From Acidobacteriota bacterium (GTDB lineage: Bacteria > Acidobacteriota > Terriglobia > UBA7540), in assembly GCA_021828225.1 (NCBI GenBank), contig JAKASH010000235.1:1-5680 (forward strand): a stretch of DNA of 5,680 bases, given 5' to 3'. Both the position numbers and the translations under genes were made by a program. How positions within the stretch are numbered: position 1 is the first letter of the stretch; each line of letters begins with the position of its first letter. The notes below the pieces were generated by a model. The model ran no database searches, was not told where the DNA came from, and worked only from the letters and a program-made list of their open reading frames with translations. This document shows positions 1 to 5,680 of this stretch, piece by piece.

Positions 1-25
1 TGCCGGGGGAAGGTAAAATAGATAG

Positions 26-31
26 GATAAT
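26..31 (+). promoter_or_regulatory. possible -10 box upstream of secA
   Basis: GATAAT lies 27 bases before the secA ATG and matches the sigma-70 -10 consensus at five of six positions. An alternative, TAAAAT, lies at 14-19. The -35 position falls at the very start of the window, where nothing resembles TTGACA, so the promoter cannot be confirmed. If used, the transcript would start close to base 38, inside or next to the small GC hairpin described separately. secA could equally be transcribed from further upstream, outside the window. Confidence 0.25.
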
Positions 32-34
32 TAT

Positions 35-48
35 GGGGCATAGGCCCC
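35..48 (+). promoter_or_regulatory. small GC hairpin in the secA leader
   Basis: GGGGC (35-39) and GCCCC (44-48) form five G-C pairs around the four-base loop ATAG. The hairpin ends two bases before the secA ribosome binding site. In RNA it could partly mask or space the site. No SecM-like upstream reading frame is visible in the 58 bases available, so a link to secretion-responsive control of secA, known in enterobacteria, is not supported here. Confidence 0.35.
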
Positions 49-50
49 GC

Positions 51-55
51 AGAGG
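51..55 (+). promoter_or_regulatory. secA ribosome binding site with short spacing
   Basis: AGAGG precedes the ATG at 59 with only three bases (ACT) between GAGG and the start codon, shorter than the usual five to nine. The start is still favoured because the N-terminal residues read straight into the conserved SecA opening ([14 protein letters not shown]). The next in-frame Met is residue 38, which would remove that segment. Confidence 0.5.
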
Positions 56-58
56 ACT

Positions 59-3000
59 ATGGGTACATATTTCCAGACCGCACTTGGCAAAGTCATTGGA
101 TCAAGGAACGAGCGGGAGCTGAAGCGGCTGCAGGCTCGCGTGGATGAGATCAACGCGCTTGAGCCGGAGATGCAGAAGCTGGCCGACGCGGAATTTCCGC
201 ATCGCACCGAGCAGTTGAAGAAGCGCCTGGCGGAGGGCGAACCGCTTGACGACCTGCTGCCGGAGGCCTTTGCGCTGTGCCGCGAGGCCGGACGCCGCAC
301 GCTGAACATGCGCCATTTTGACGTCCAACTGGTGGGCGGCATGGTGCTGCACGAGGGCAAGATCGCCGAAATGAAGACCGGCGAGGGCAAGACGCTGGTG
401 GCCACGCTGCCCGTCTATCTGAACTCTCTGGAAGGCAAGGGCGTGCACGTGGTGACGGTGAACGACTACCTGGCCAACCGCGACGCCGCCTGGATGGGGC
501 CCATCTACCGCCTGCTGGGGCTGAGCGTGGGCGTGATTGTCCATGATCTGGAAGACGACGAGCGCCGCATCGCCTACAACGCCGACGTGACCTACGGCAC
601 CAACAACGAGTTTGGATTTGACTACCTGCGCGACAACATGAAGTTTGAGATCGCGGACTGCGTCCAGCCCGCGCACCATTTCGCCATCGTGGACGAGGTG
701 GACTCCATTTTGATTGACGAGGCGAGAACCCCGCTAATCATTTCCGGCGCGTCGGAAGAATCCATCGATAAGTATTACCGCGTCGACAAGGTGATTCCTC
801 ACCTGAAGGCCAAAGAAGATTACGAGATCGACGAGAAGCTGCGTACCGTCAGCCTGCTCGAGCCTGGCATCGCCAAGGCGGAAAAACTGCTGGCGCTCGA
901 AAATATGTACGATCCCGCCAACATGGAGTACATCCACCACGTCTACCAGGCGCTGAAGGCCCATGCGCTCTTCCTGCGCGACAAAGATTACGTGGTGAAA
1001 GACGGCGAAGTGATCATCGTGGACGAGTTTACCGGACGCCTGATGCCCGGGCGACGATGGTCCGACGGCCTGCACCAGGCTATCGAAGCCAAGGAAGACG
1101 TCAAAATCGAAAAAGAGAACCAGACGCTCGCCACCATCACCTTCCAGAATTACTTCCGCATGTACGACAAGCTCGCCGGCATGACCGGTACGGCGGAAAC
1201 CGAAGCGGCCGAGTTCGAAAAGATCTATGAGCTGGAAGTGATCGTCGTCCCCACCAACCGCGAGCTGATCCGCTACGAGCACAGGGACGTGGTCTACCGC
1301 ACCGAGCGCGAAAAGTTCAACGCCGCCATCGAGGAAATTAAGGAGTACCACCTGCGCGGCCAGCCCGTGCTGGTGGGCACCATCGCCATCGAGAAATCCG
1401 AACACTTGAGCGCCCAGTTGCGTAAGGCGGGTTACCTGCCGGCGCAGTTCCAGGAATTGCTGAAAGCTGCGGGGCTGGAGGAGCGCAAGCTAGAGAAATG
1501 GGCTAGGGAGCTTCGGGACCAGCACGGGCCCGCCATGGACTGGCTGGTCCGGGCCGCCGTCACGGTCACCAGCCTCAGGAAAGCGCTGAGCGAGGGACGG
1601 CCCGACTCAGACGGAGACCAGACCCAATTCGTCAATGCCCTGCTCAGAAAAAGAGTGCAAAGGTATTTCGCTCCGACCGTACACCCCCTGGACGGCCAGG
1701 GAGCTCTGCAACTGGTGGAACTGGCCGCCAACACCGACCAGAAGTTCGTCCCGGTCCTGGATTATCTGATCGAAATCCAGTGCCGCCCTGAACGACTGGT
1801 CGAAGTGCTCGAACAGCGGGAAATCAAACACAACATTCTTAACGCTAAGCAGCATGACCGCGAGGCTCTGATCGTGGCACAGGCGGGCCGCGTGGGCGCT
1901 GTTACCGTTTCTACCAATATGGCCGGCCGCGGCACCGATATCCTGCTCGGCGGCAACCCGGAATTTCTGGCCCGGGAAGAGTTCCGCAAGTCGCCGGAAA
2001 AATATCGCCAGCAGGGCATCGATCCGGAACCACCCGGGCGCCCGGCAGAAGGCTCCGCGGATGAGATTTACCAGGCGTACGTCAACGCCTACGCGGACTG
2101 GCGAAAGAAGTGGACTGATTTCATAAATCGATTTAAGAGCACCACCGACGTCGAACACGAACGCGTCATCGACCTCGGTGGTTTGCACATTCTCGGCACT
2201 GAACGTCACGAATCCCGCCGCATCGACAATCAGTTGCGCGGCCGCGCCGGCCGCCAGGGCGACCCCGGCTCATCGCGCTTCTATCTTTCGCTTGAAGACG
2301 ACCTGCTCCGGATCTTCGCCGGCGATCGGATCTCCAAGATCATGCATAAGCTCGGCATGGAAGAGGGAGTACCAATCGAGTCGCGGCTGATCACGAAGAG
2401 GATTGAAGCAGCTCAAAAAGCGGTCGAAGGCCAGAACTTTGAGTCCCGGAAGCACCTGCTTGAATATGATGACGTAATGAATAAACAGCGGGAAACCATC
2501 TATGGTCTGCGCCGCCAACTGCTCCAGGGCGATGATCAGAAGGAGTACCTCCTCGACTCTGTTAATCGAGTTGTTGACTGGCTGGTAACAACCTATTGCC
2601 CCAAGGAGCAGCATGCGGATGCGTGGAACACCCAGGGGCTGCAGAGCGAATTCTGGGGACGCTTCGGAGTCGATCTCCGTAAGCATGATTTGAAATATGA
2701 TCCCAAAACGCTCGACGTGCTGTCTGAAGATCTGAAGGATATCGTTCGTAAGCGTTACGAGGAGCGCGAACAGGTCTGGGGCGCGGAACGCATGCGGCTG
2801 CACGAGCGCATGATCATGCTGCAAGTGGTTGATGCCCAGTGGAAGGACCATCTGCTGGCCATGGACCACTTGAAAGAGGGCATTGGTCTGCGCGGATACG
2901 GACAACGCGATCCGCTGGTAGAGTACAAGCGCGAATCCTTTGACATGTTCGAGGCTCTAATGGACCGTACGGAGGACGAAACCCTTCGCTACCTGTTCCT

Positions 3001-3262
3001 GATGCGGACCCCCGAAGAGGAAGAAGAGCTGATTCGTCAGTATCAGCGGCGGAAGCGGCGCGAGCAGGCAGAGATGCGCATGGTCGGCGGCGGGGTTATG
3101 GAAAAGCCTCAGCAGGTCATCCGCAAGGAAAAAATCGGCCGGAACGATCCCTGCCCCTGCGGCAGTGGCAAGAAGTATAAGAAATGCCACGGCGCACCGG
3201 TTGCAGTCGCCGCCGGATCAGACAAGTCCAGCCATCCGCCGGAACCTCCCGCCACTGCATAA
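59..3262 (+). CDS. secA: preprotein translocase motor ATPase SecA, with a large insertion in NBD2
   Basis: SecA is the cytosolic and membrane-peripheral ATPase that pushes unfolded preproteins through SecYEG. Visible in order are: the N-terminal segment [14 protein letters not shown] (11-24); Walker A MKTGEGKT (105-112); Walker B DEVD (212-215); the preprotein cross-linking domain (about 229-378); VDEFTGR (321-327); [13 protein letters not shown] (374-386); the NBD2 segments [10 protein letters not shown] (439-448), TNMAGRGTD (619-627) and [18 protein letters not shown] (728-745); the scaffold segment [12 protein letters not shown] (800-811); and the two-helix finger with loop RGYGQR and Tyr947. 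The protein ends with a zinc-binding SEC-C motif, Cys1032, Cys1034, Cys1043 and His1044 (CxCx8CH), which in relatives contacts SecB or ribosomes, then a 22-residue Pro/Ala-rich tail. At 1067 residues it is well above the 840-900 of Bacillus subtilis and E. coli. Most of the excess is about 129 residues at 460-588 inside NBD2. A second expansion (about 634-706) lies between GGN and GGLH, a stretch of variable length in SecA. All motor motifs are intact, so the product is probably functional. The gene is convergent with the protease gene. Confidence 0.98.
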   Translation: MGTYFQTALGKVIGSRNERELKRLQARVDEINALEPEMQKLADAEFPHRTEQLKKRLAEGEPLDDLLPEAFALCREAGRRTLNMRHFDVQLVGGMVLHEGKIAEMKTGEGKTLVATLPVYLNSLEGKGVHVVTVNDYLANRDAAWMGPIYRLLGLSVGVIVHDLEDDERRIAYNADVTYGTNNEFGFDYLRDNMKFEIADCVQPAHHFAIVDEVDSILIDEARTPLIISGASEESIDKYYRVDKVIPHLKAKEDYEIDEKLRTVSLLEPGIAKAEKLLALENMYDPANMEYIHHVYQALKAHALFLRDKDYVVKDGEVIIVDEFTGRLMPGRRWSDGLHQAIEAKEDVKIEKENQTLATITFQNYFRMYDKLAGMTGTAETEAAEFEKIYELEVIVVPTNRELIRYEHRDVVYRTEREKFNAAIEEIKEYHLRGQPVLVGTIAIEKSEHLSAQLRKAGYLPAQFQELLKAAGLEERKLEKWARELRDQHGPAMDWLVRAAVTVTSLRKALSEGRPDSDGDQTQFVNALLRKRVQRYFAPTVHPLDGQGALQLVELAANTDQKFVPVLDYLIEIQCRPERLVEVLEQREIKHNILNAKQHDREALIVAQAGRVGAVTVSTNMAGRGTDILLGGNPEFLAREEFRKSPEKYRQQGIDPEPPGRPAEGSADEIYQAYVNAYADWRKKWTDFINRFKSTTDVEHERVIDLGGLHILGTERHESRRIDNQLRGRAGRQGDPGSSRFYLSLEDDLLRIFAGDRISKIMHKLGMEEGVPIESRLITKRIEAAQKAVEGQNFESRKHLLEYDDVMNKQRETIYGLRRQLLQGDDQKEYLLDSVNRVVDWLVTTYCPKEQHADAWNTQGLQSEFWGRFGVDLRKHDLKYDPKTLDVLSEDLKDIVRKRYEEREQVWGAERMRLHERMIMLQVVDAQWKDHLLAMDHLKEGIGLRGYGQRDPLVEYKRESFDMFEALMDRTEDETLRYLFLMRTPEEEEELIRQYQRRKRREQAEMRMVGGGVMEKPQQVIRKEKIGRNDPCPCGSGKKYKKCHGAPVAVAAGSDKSSHPPEPPATA
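1436..1822 (+). other. in-frame insertion within SecA NBD2 (about residues 460-588)
   Basis: In ordinary SecA the run VGTxSIEKSE..LS..L...GI is followed directly by KHNVLNAK. Here that run stops at AGY (457-459), and the expected continuation appears only at IKHNILNAK (589-597). The intervening stretch is rich in charged and helix-favouring residues, has one Gly/Pro-containing segment near 536-548, and shows no motif I recognise. Its ends are approximate because the flanking helix is repeated. Both flanks stay in one frame with no stop, so this is not a frameshift artefact. It lies between helicase motifs IV and V, where a surface-exposed subdomain could be tolerated. Its function is unknown. 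Confidence 0.8.
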
Positions 3263-3406
3263 TGAATCCACTCGACCCGGCGTTGCGATCCCGATGAACC
3301 GGGGCCCTTTCACGTCCCTCACTCGCCAATTCATAAATGTTCCAGGTTAAGGATTTGTTGAAAAGCCCCGGAATTATTCACCCTACAGAGCTAACGTCAT
3401 CACAAG

Positions 3407-3450
3407 ATCACGGTATTCGCCGGATTTTCTGAATGCCGTGATGTTTCTCT
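3407..3450 (+). terminator. rho-independent terminator of secA
   Basis: ATCACGGTATTC (3407-3418) pairs with GAATGCCGTGAT (3431-3442) as a 12-pair stem around a 12-base loop, followed at once by the T-rich GTTTCTCTT. One pair (T3414 with G3435) is a G-U wobble in the plus-strand RNA but would be an A-C mismatch in minus-strand RNA. The structure therefore favours the secA transcript. It starts about 145 bases after the secA stop, leaving a fairly long 3' untranslated stretch. Confidence 0.7.
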
Positions 3451-3493
3451 TCGCTCAGCATTCCGTGCCCAAAGCGCTTTTCAAGAAACTACC

Positions 3494-3563
3494 AATAGAA
3501 AAGCTCCTGCGACACTGCCTTTGCCTCTTTTCACACAGGCTTTCGGCAGCATCGCAGGAGCTT
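3494..3563 (-). terminator. rho-independent terminator of the HtrA-family protease gene
   Basis: The arms 3501-3519 and 3545-3563 match at 17 of 19 positions: 12 outer pairs (AAGCTCCTGCGA with TCGCAGGAGCTT), a two-base mismatch bubble, then five inner pairs (CTGCC with GGCAG), around a 25-base loop. Read on the minus strand, the stem is followed by TTTTCTATT, a fair U-tract. On the plus strand it is followed by GAGTAGG, which is not T-rich. The stem begins 38 bases after the protease stop codon. Confidence 0.75.
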
Positions 3564-3601
3564 GAGTAGGTTGCTACAGCTCCAGGCGAACGGCGGTTAG
3601 A

Positions 3602-5128
3602 TCATTCGCCGCCGCTAGGAGAGATCACAACGAACATGCCCTGTCCTTGCCGATTGACCCGCAACAGGACCTGTCCTTTAGCTTCGCCAGCCAGCCGGTT
3701 GAAGTCGTTAACATTATGGACGGGCTGACGGTTGATGCTCTCGATGATATCTCCCTGCGTTAACCAGTCAGCCGCCGGGCTACTGGGATCAACGCCAGAA
3801 ACGACCACTCCGCTAACGCTGCTTGGGACACCGAGTTGATCCCGAAGGCTAGGAGTAAGGTTTTGAACAGAGATGCCTGCGAGGGCAGTCCCCGTCGGGC
3901 CTTGACTTGTACCGGGAGCCGTGGTCGCACTGATGTTGGTGGGCCGCTCACCCAGTGTAACCTTGATATCCATCGGTTTTCCGTTGCGGAGAACACTCAA
4001 AGTTACAGTGGTTCCAGGGTTGGTTTCCGTCACCATGGATGTGAGTGTTCCATTGTCGGGAACGGTTTGTCCGTTGAATTTGCGGATCACATCGCCGTCC
4101 TTGATCCCCGCCTTGGCTGCTGGCCCGTCGGGCTCGACGCTCTGGACCAGGGCCCCGGAGGTATCCGGGACGTCAAATTCCTTGGCCAGTCCAGGGCTTA
4201 AACTCTGGACCATGACCCCGAGGTAACCCCTTGTTACCTTTCCGGTCTTGATCAGATCCTCCATGATGTGCTTGACGGTATTGGAGGGAATAGCGAAGCC
4301 GATGCCCATGAACCCGCCCTGACCTCCCGGACCCGAATCACCGCTGAGAATTGCGGTGTTAAGCCCCACAACCTGGCCCTTGACATTTACTAATGGGCCG
4401 CCGGAATTGCCGGGGTTGATCGCGGCGTCCGTTTGGATGAAGTTCTCTAAAGTCTGGCGCTCAATTCCAAATCGGCCAACTGCGCTGACAGCACCTCGGG
4501 TCACGGTAAAATTGAGACCGAACGGGTTGCCGAAAGCCATCACAATGTCACCAACGTGAAGGTCATCCGAGTTCCCCCAGGCAGCCACCGGCAGATTATC
4601 CGCCTCGATCTTGATGACCGCAATGTCGTCCACCTTGTCCGCGCCTACGACCTTAGCCTTGAAGGTTCGCTTGTCTGAGAGCATCACTTGAATATCTGTT
4701 GCATTGGCAATGACGTGGTTATTGGTCACAATGTAGCCTTGGGGTGATACGATTACACCGGTACCCAACGCGTGCATTCTTTGCTCCTGCGGCGTCTGGC
4801 CTCCAAAGCCAGGCATATTGCCGAAAAACCGGCGCCAAAACGGGTCGGAAAGGAAGGGGGACTGTTGAACCTTAACTACCTGGGTGGTGCTGATGTTAAC
4901 CACCGCAGGGCTCACAGCCTTGACAATCTGCTCGTAGGCATGATTCATCTGCTCGAGCTGATTAACTCCCGGGCCGTCAAGAGCCTGGCCGTCGGCCAGC
5001 ACGACGTTGGAGTAACTTCGGTGGCCAAGGTACATCATCGAAGCGAGAACCAGGCACAAAATGCCGACCATGGTCAGGCTTAGCCCGAGAAAATTCTCGC
5101 GAAAAAACTTCTTTGAAAGACGCGGCAT
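3602..5128 (-). CDS. degQ: Do/HtrA (DegP/DegQ) family periplasmic serine endoprotease
   Basis: This 508-residue protein is predicted to degrade, and perhaps hold, misfolded proteins in the periplasm, probably as trimer-based oligomers as known for the family. A basic N-terminus (MPRLSKKFFR) leads into one hydrophobic segment (about 13-35). No lipobox or convincing signal-peptidase site follows, so it may stay membrane-anchored. The trypsin-like domain (about 65-295) carries the full catalytic triad: His138 in TNNHVI, Asp168 in KVDDIAVI and Ser242 in GNSGGP. Two PDZ domains follow. PDZ1 (about 300-393) has the carboxylate-binding GYLGV loop, and PDZ2 (about 416-505) follows a Thr/Gly/Pro-rich linker. 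The LA loop (about 85-118) is short, more like DegQ than DegP, but the choice of symbol is not firm. The glycine-rich L2 loop (262-274) is longer than in E. coli DegP. The start is supported by GAAAGGAG at 5146-5139, ten bases before the ATG. A possible 57-codon ORF ends 20 bases upstream. The gene is convergent with secA and has its own terminator. Confidence 0.95.
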   Translation of the reverse strand: MPRLSKKFFRENFLGLSLTMVGILCLVLASMMYLGHRSYSNVVLADGQALDGPGVNQLEQMNHAYEQIVKAVSPAVVNISTTQVVKVQQSPFLSDPFWRRFFGNMPGFGGQTPQEQRMHALGTGVIVSPQGYIVTNNHVIANATDIQVMLSDKRTFKAKVVGADKVDDIAVIKIEADNLPVAAWGNSDDLHVGDIVMAFGNPFGLNFTVTRGAVSAVGRFGIERQTLENFIQTDAAINPGNSGGPLVNVKGQVVGLNTAILSGDSGPGGQGGFMGIGFAIPSNTVKHIMEDLIKTGKVTRGYLGVMVQSLSPGLAKEFDVPDTSGALVQSVEPDGPAAKAGIKDGDVIRKFNGQTVPDNGTLTSMVTETNPGTTVTLSVLRNGKPMDIKVTLGERPTNISATTAPGTSQGPTGTALAGISVQNLTPSLRDQLGVPSSVSGVVVSGVDPSSPAADWLTQGDIIESINRQPVHNVNDFNRLAGEAKGQVLLRVNRQGQGMFVVISPSGGE

Positions 5129-5148
5129 GAAAAACTTTCTCCTTTCGT

Positions 5149-5322
5149 TTACTCTTCTGCCGAGGGCTCAATTCGTCTGGGGCCGGATCGATTTTGCCAT
5201 TTGCTACGATGCATCCGCAGTACTAATCGGTTTCCTGCTAACGTAATCCTGGAAATGTAAATAGTGTGTAAAGATGCCCTGCTGCCTTGACCCTCAAGCG
5301 TGCCAAGCCCCTGGCCCATCAT
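5149..5322 (-). CDS. possible 57-residue ORF upstream of the protease gene
   Basis: An ATG-ATG start at 5322 is preceded by AAGGA (5333-5329) at a six-base spacing. The frame runs 57 codons to a TAA that ends 20 bases before the protease ATG, just upstream of the protease ribosome binding site. Spacing and orientation would suit a leader peptide or a small first cistron. Against it, the product (N-terminus MMGQGLGTLEGQG, basic, no membrane segment or known motif) resembles nothing I recognise. Its codons include several rare-type choices (AGG, AGA, CGA, TTA), unlike the neighbouring genes. It may be a chance frame in the leader. Confidence 0.25.
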   Translation of the reverse strand: MMGQGLGTLEGQGSRASLHTIYISRITLAGNRLVLRMHRSKWQNRSGPRRIEPSAEE

Positions 5323-5355
5323 GACTTATCCTTCTACTCTCAGGCCTGGGCACAC

Positions 5356-5371
5356 GCTAACCCTTATTAGC
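5356..5371. repeat. short inverted repeat, possible operator or hairpin
   Basis: GCTAA (5356-5360) and TTAGC (5367-5371) form a dyad with a six-base centre. It lies 34 bases upstream of the start of the possible small ORF and about 230 bases upstream of the protease start. It could be a regulator binding site or a small RNA hairpin. Five-base arms are short enough to occur by chance. Confidence 0.3.
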
Positions 5372-5570
5372 ATATCACACATCCATTCGGCAGGAGAAAT
5401 CGCAAGTGTGACGAAAAGTTAATAGGTACCGCGAAAATCAACCGTCGTTATGTACCAGTTAGTTAAGATGATTTAGGGAGACGCAAGCCAGGCACGCAGT
5501 GCCAGGGTTCGCCCGGAAGTAGCCAGAAGTCAAATCGGAGTGGTGCTATTCACCGCAGTGAGAATCAGCC

Positions 5571-5599
5571 TTCTCTTGCCGGTTGGCAGAGATTATAAA
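5571..5599 (+). promoter_or_regulatory. weak candidate promoter pointing out of the window
   Basis: TATAAA at 5594-5599 matches the -10 consensus at five of six positions. TTCTCT, 17 bases upstream, matches the -35 consensus at only three of six. A gene beginning to the right of the window and divergent from the protease would need a promoter about here, but none is visible inside the window. Confidence 0.2.
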
Positions 5600-5680
5600 G
5601 TCAGGAGAAAGATCAGGCATCGTGCCCGGGTGCCTCGTTTGTAGCCGCCTCCGGCAGCGACGAGAGTTCGCGAAGATTAT

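Larger units (their letters stand above)
3263..3601. other. convergent intergenic region with two terminators, no gene
   Basis: This gap of about 340 bases separates the secA stop from the protease stop. No reading frame in it has both a sensible start and a ribosome binding site. It holds two clear stem-loops, listed separately: one oriented to end secA transcription and one to end the protease transcript. A seven-base inverted repeat, CCGGGGC (3299-3305) and GCCCCGG (3365-3371), is also present. Its arms are 59 bases apart, so its meaning is unclear. Confidence 0.8.
5129..5680. other. protease upstream region, structured, no confirmed gene
   Basis: Apart from the doubtful 57-codon ORF, no credible coding frame is visible on either strand here. 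No tRNA, SRP RNA, tmRNA, RNase P or riboswitch consensus could be recognised. The region must contain the start of protease transcription, but I find no convincing -35/-10 pair on the minus strand. The right half has several short stem-loops: GGTAC (5425-5429) with GTACC (5452-5456); GGCAC with GTGCC (5491-5503); GTGGTG with CACCGC (5540-5556); TGCC with GGCA (5577-5588); and AGGCATC with GGTGCCT (5615-5635). On the plus strand, TATAAA (5594-5599) with a weak -35 at 5571-5576 could start a transcript leaving the window. Confidence 0.6.

Noticed and set aside
1436..1822. SecA insert as an intein, frameshift or assembly artefact
   Set aside because: Intein splice-junction signatures (Cys/Ser at the start, His-Asn then Cys/Ser/Thr at the end) are not at the boundaries. 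The stretch is short for an intein and the frame is open and continuous on both sides.
2270..2905. Long minus-strand reading frame opposite secA (211 codons), and similar ones at 1607-2209, 734-1405 and 101-679
   Set aside because: They overlap secA completely, have no family-like motifs, and are explained by the GC-rich codon pattern of secA read on the other strand.
3165..3350. Plus-strand frame overlapping the secA end and running to 3350
   Set aside because: Most of it overlaps the conserved SEC-C coding region in another frame. The part beyond secA is only about 29 codons without an independent start signal.
3836..4201. Plus-strand frames opposite the protease gene (also 3921-4226, 4356-4559 and 4772-5083)
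   Set aside because: All lie inside a well-supported protease gene on the other strand and have no recognisable product or ribosome site.
5050..5065. Lipoprotein signal in the protease N-terminus (Cys25 in GILC)
   Set aside because: The residue before Cys is Leu rather than Gly, Ala or Ser, and Cys sits in the middle of the hydrophobic segment rather than at its end.
5176..5230. ECF-type (sigma-E-like) promoter GGAAAC...CGT on the minus strand upstream of the protease
   Set aside because: The gap between the two elements is about 21 bases rather than about 16-17, and the -35 element is imperfect.
5061..5246. Plus-strand 61-codon frame crossing the protease start
   Set aside because: It overlaps the protease start and its ribosome site antisense, resembles no known protein and has no convincing ribosome site.
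5488..5530. Resemblance to the conserved SRP RNA loop (CCAGG...CCGGAAG.AGCC) or a tRNA T-arm (GGTTCGCCC)
   Set aside because: The key SRP core (GGTCAGGTCC then GGAAGCAGCC) is not present in order, and no acceptor, D or anticodon arms can be found around the GGTTC.
5622..5680. GTG-started open frame running off the right edge
   Set aside because: The only AGGAG upstream is 14 bases away, too far, and 19 codons are too few to judge.

Overview
The window holds two complete, convergent protein-export genes. On the plus strand lies secA (59-3262), the SecYEG preprotein-translocase motor ATPase. On the minus strand lies a Do/HtrA-family periplasmic serine protease (3602-5128, degQ-like). Base composition looks moderately GC-rich and C/G-ending codons dominate. 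The SecA N-terminus and the SecA/HtrA architectures suggest a Gram-negative bacterium, and my best guess is Acidobacteriota. That guess rests on general resemblance only, because no rRNA or other marker gene is present.

Layout: 1-58 is the secA leader, with a possible -10 box, a small GC hairpin and a Shine-Dalgarno placed very close to the ATG. secA then runs to 3262. The 3263-3601 gap separates the two gene ends and holds two stem-loops: one followed by a T-rich stretch on the plus strand (secA terminator) and one followed by a T-rich stretch on the minus strand (protease terminator). The protease gene fills 3602-5128. Upstream of it, 5129-5680 contains no clearly recognisable gene. It does hold one possible 57-codon ORF reading into the protease, an inverted repeat and a cluster of short hairpins.

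The two genes fit one theme: SecA drives unfolded proteins across the inner membrane, and the HtrA protease/chaperone handles misfolded proteins on the other side. They are convergent, so they are not an operon, and shared regulation is not shown.

The most unusual feature is in SecA. All motor motifs are intact, but about 129 residues (roughly 460-588; bases about 1436-1822) are inserted in-frame in the second nucleotide-binding fold, between the [10 protein letters not shown] segment and the HNILNAK segment. The insert is bracketed by two similar helix-like segments, and its arginine codon use differs sharply from the rest of the gene. I see no evidence of a phage, CRISPR array, insertion sequence, toxin-antitoxin pair or other new multigene system.
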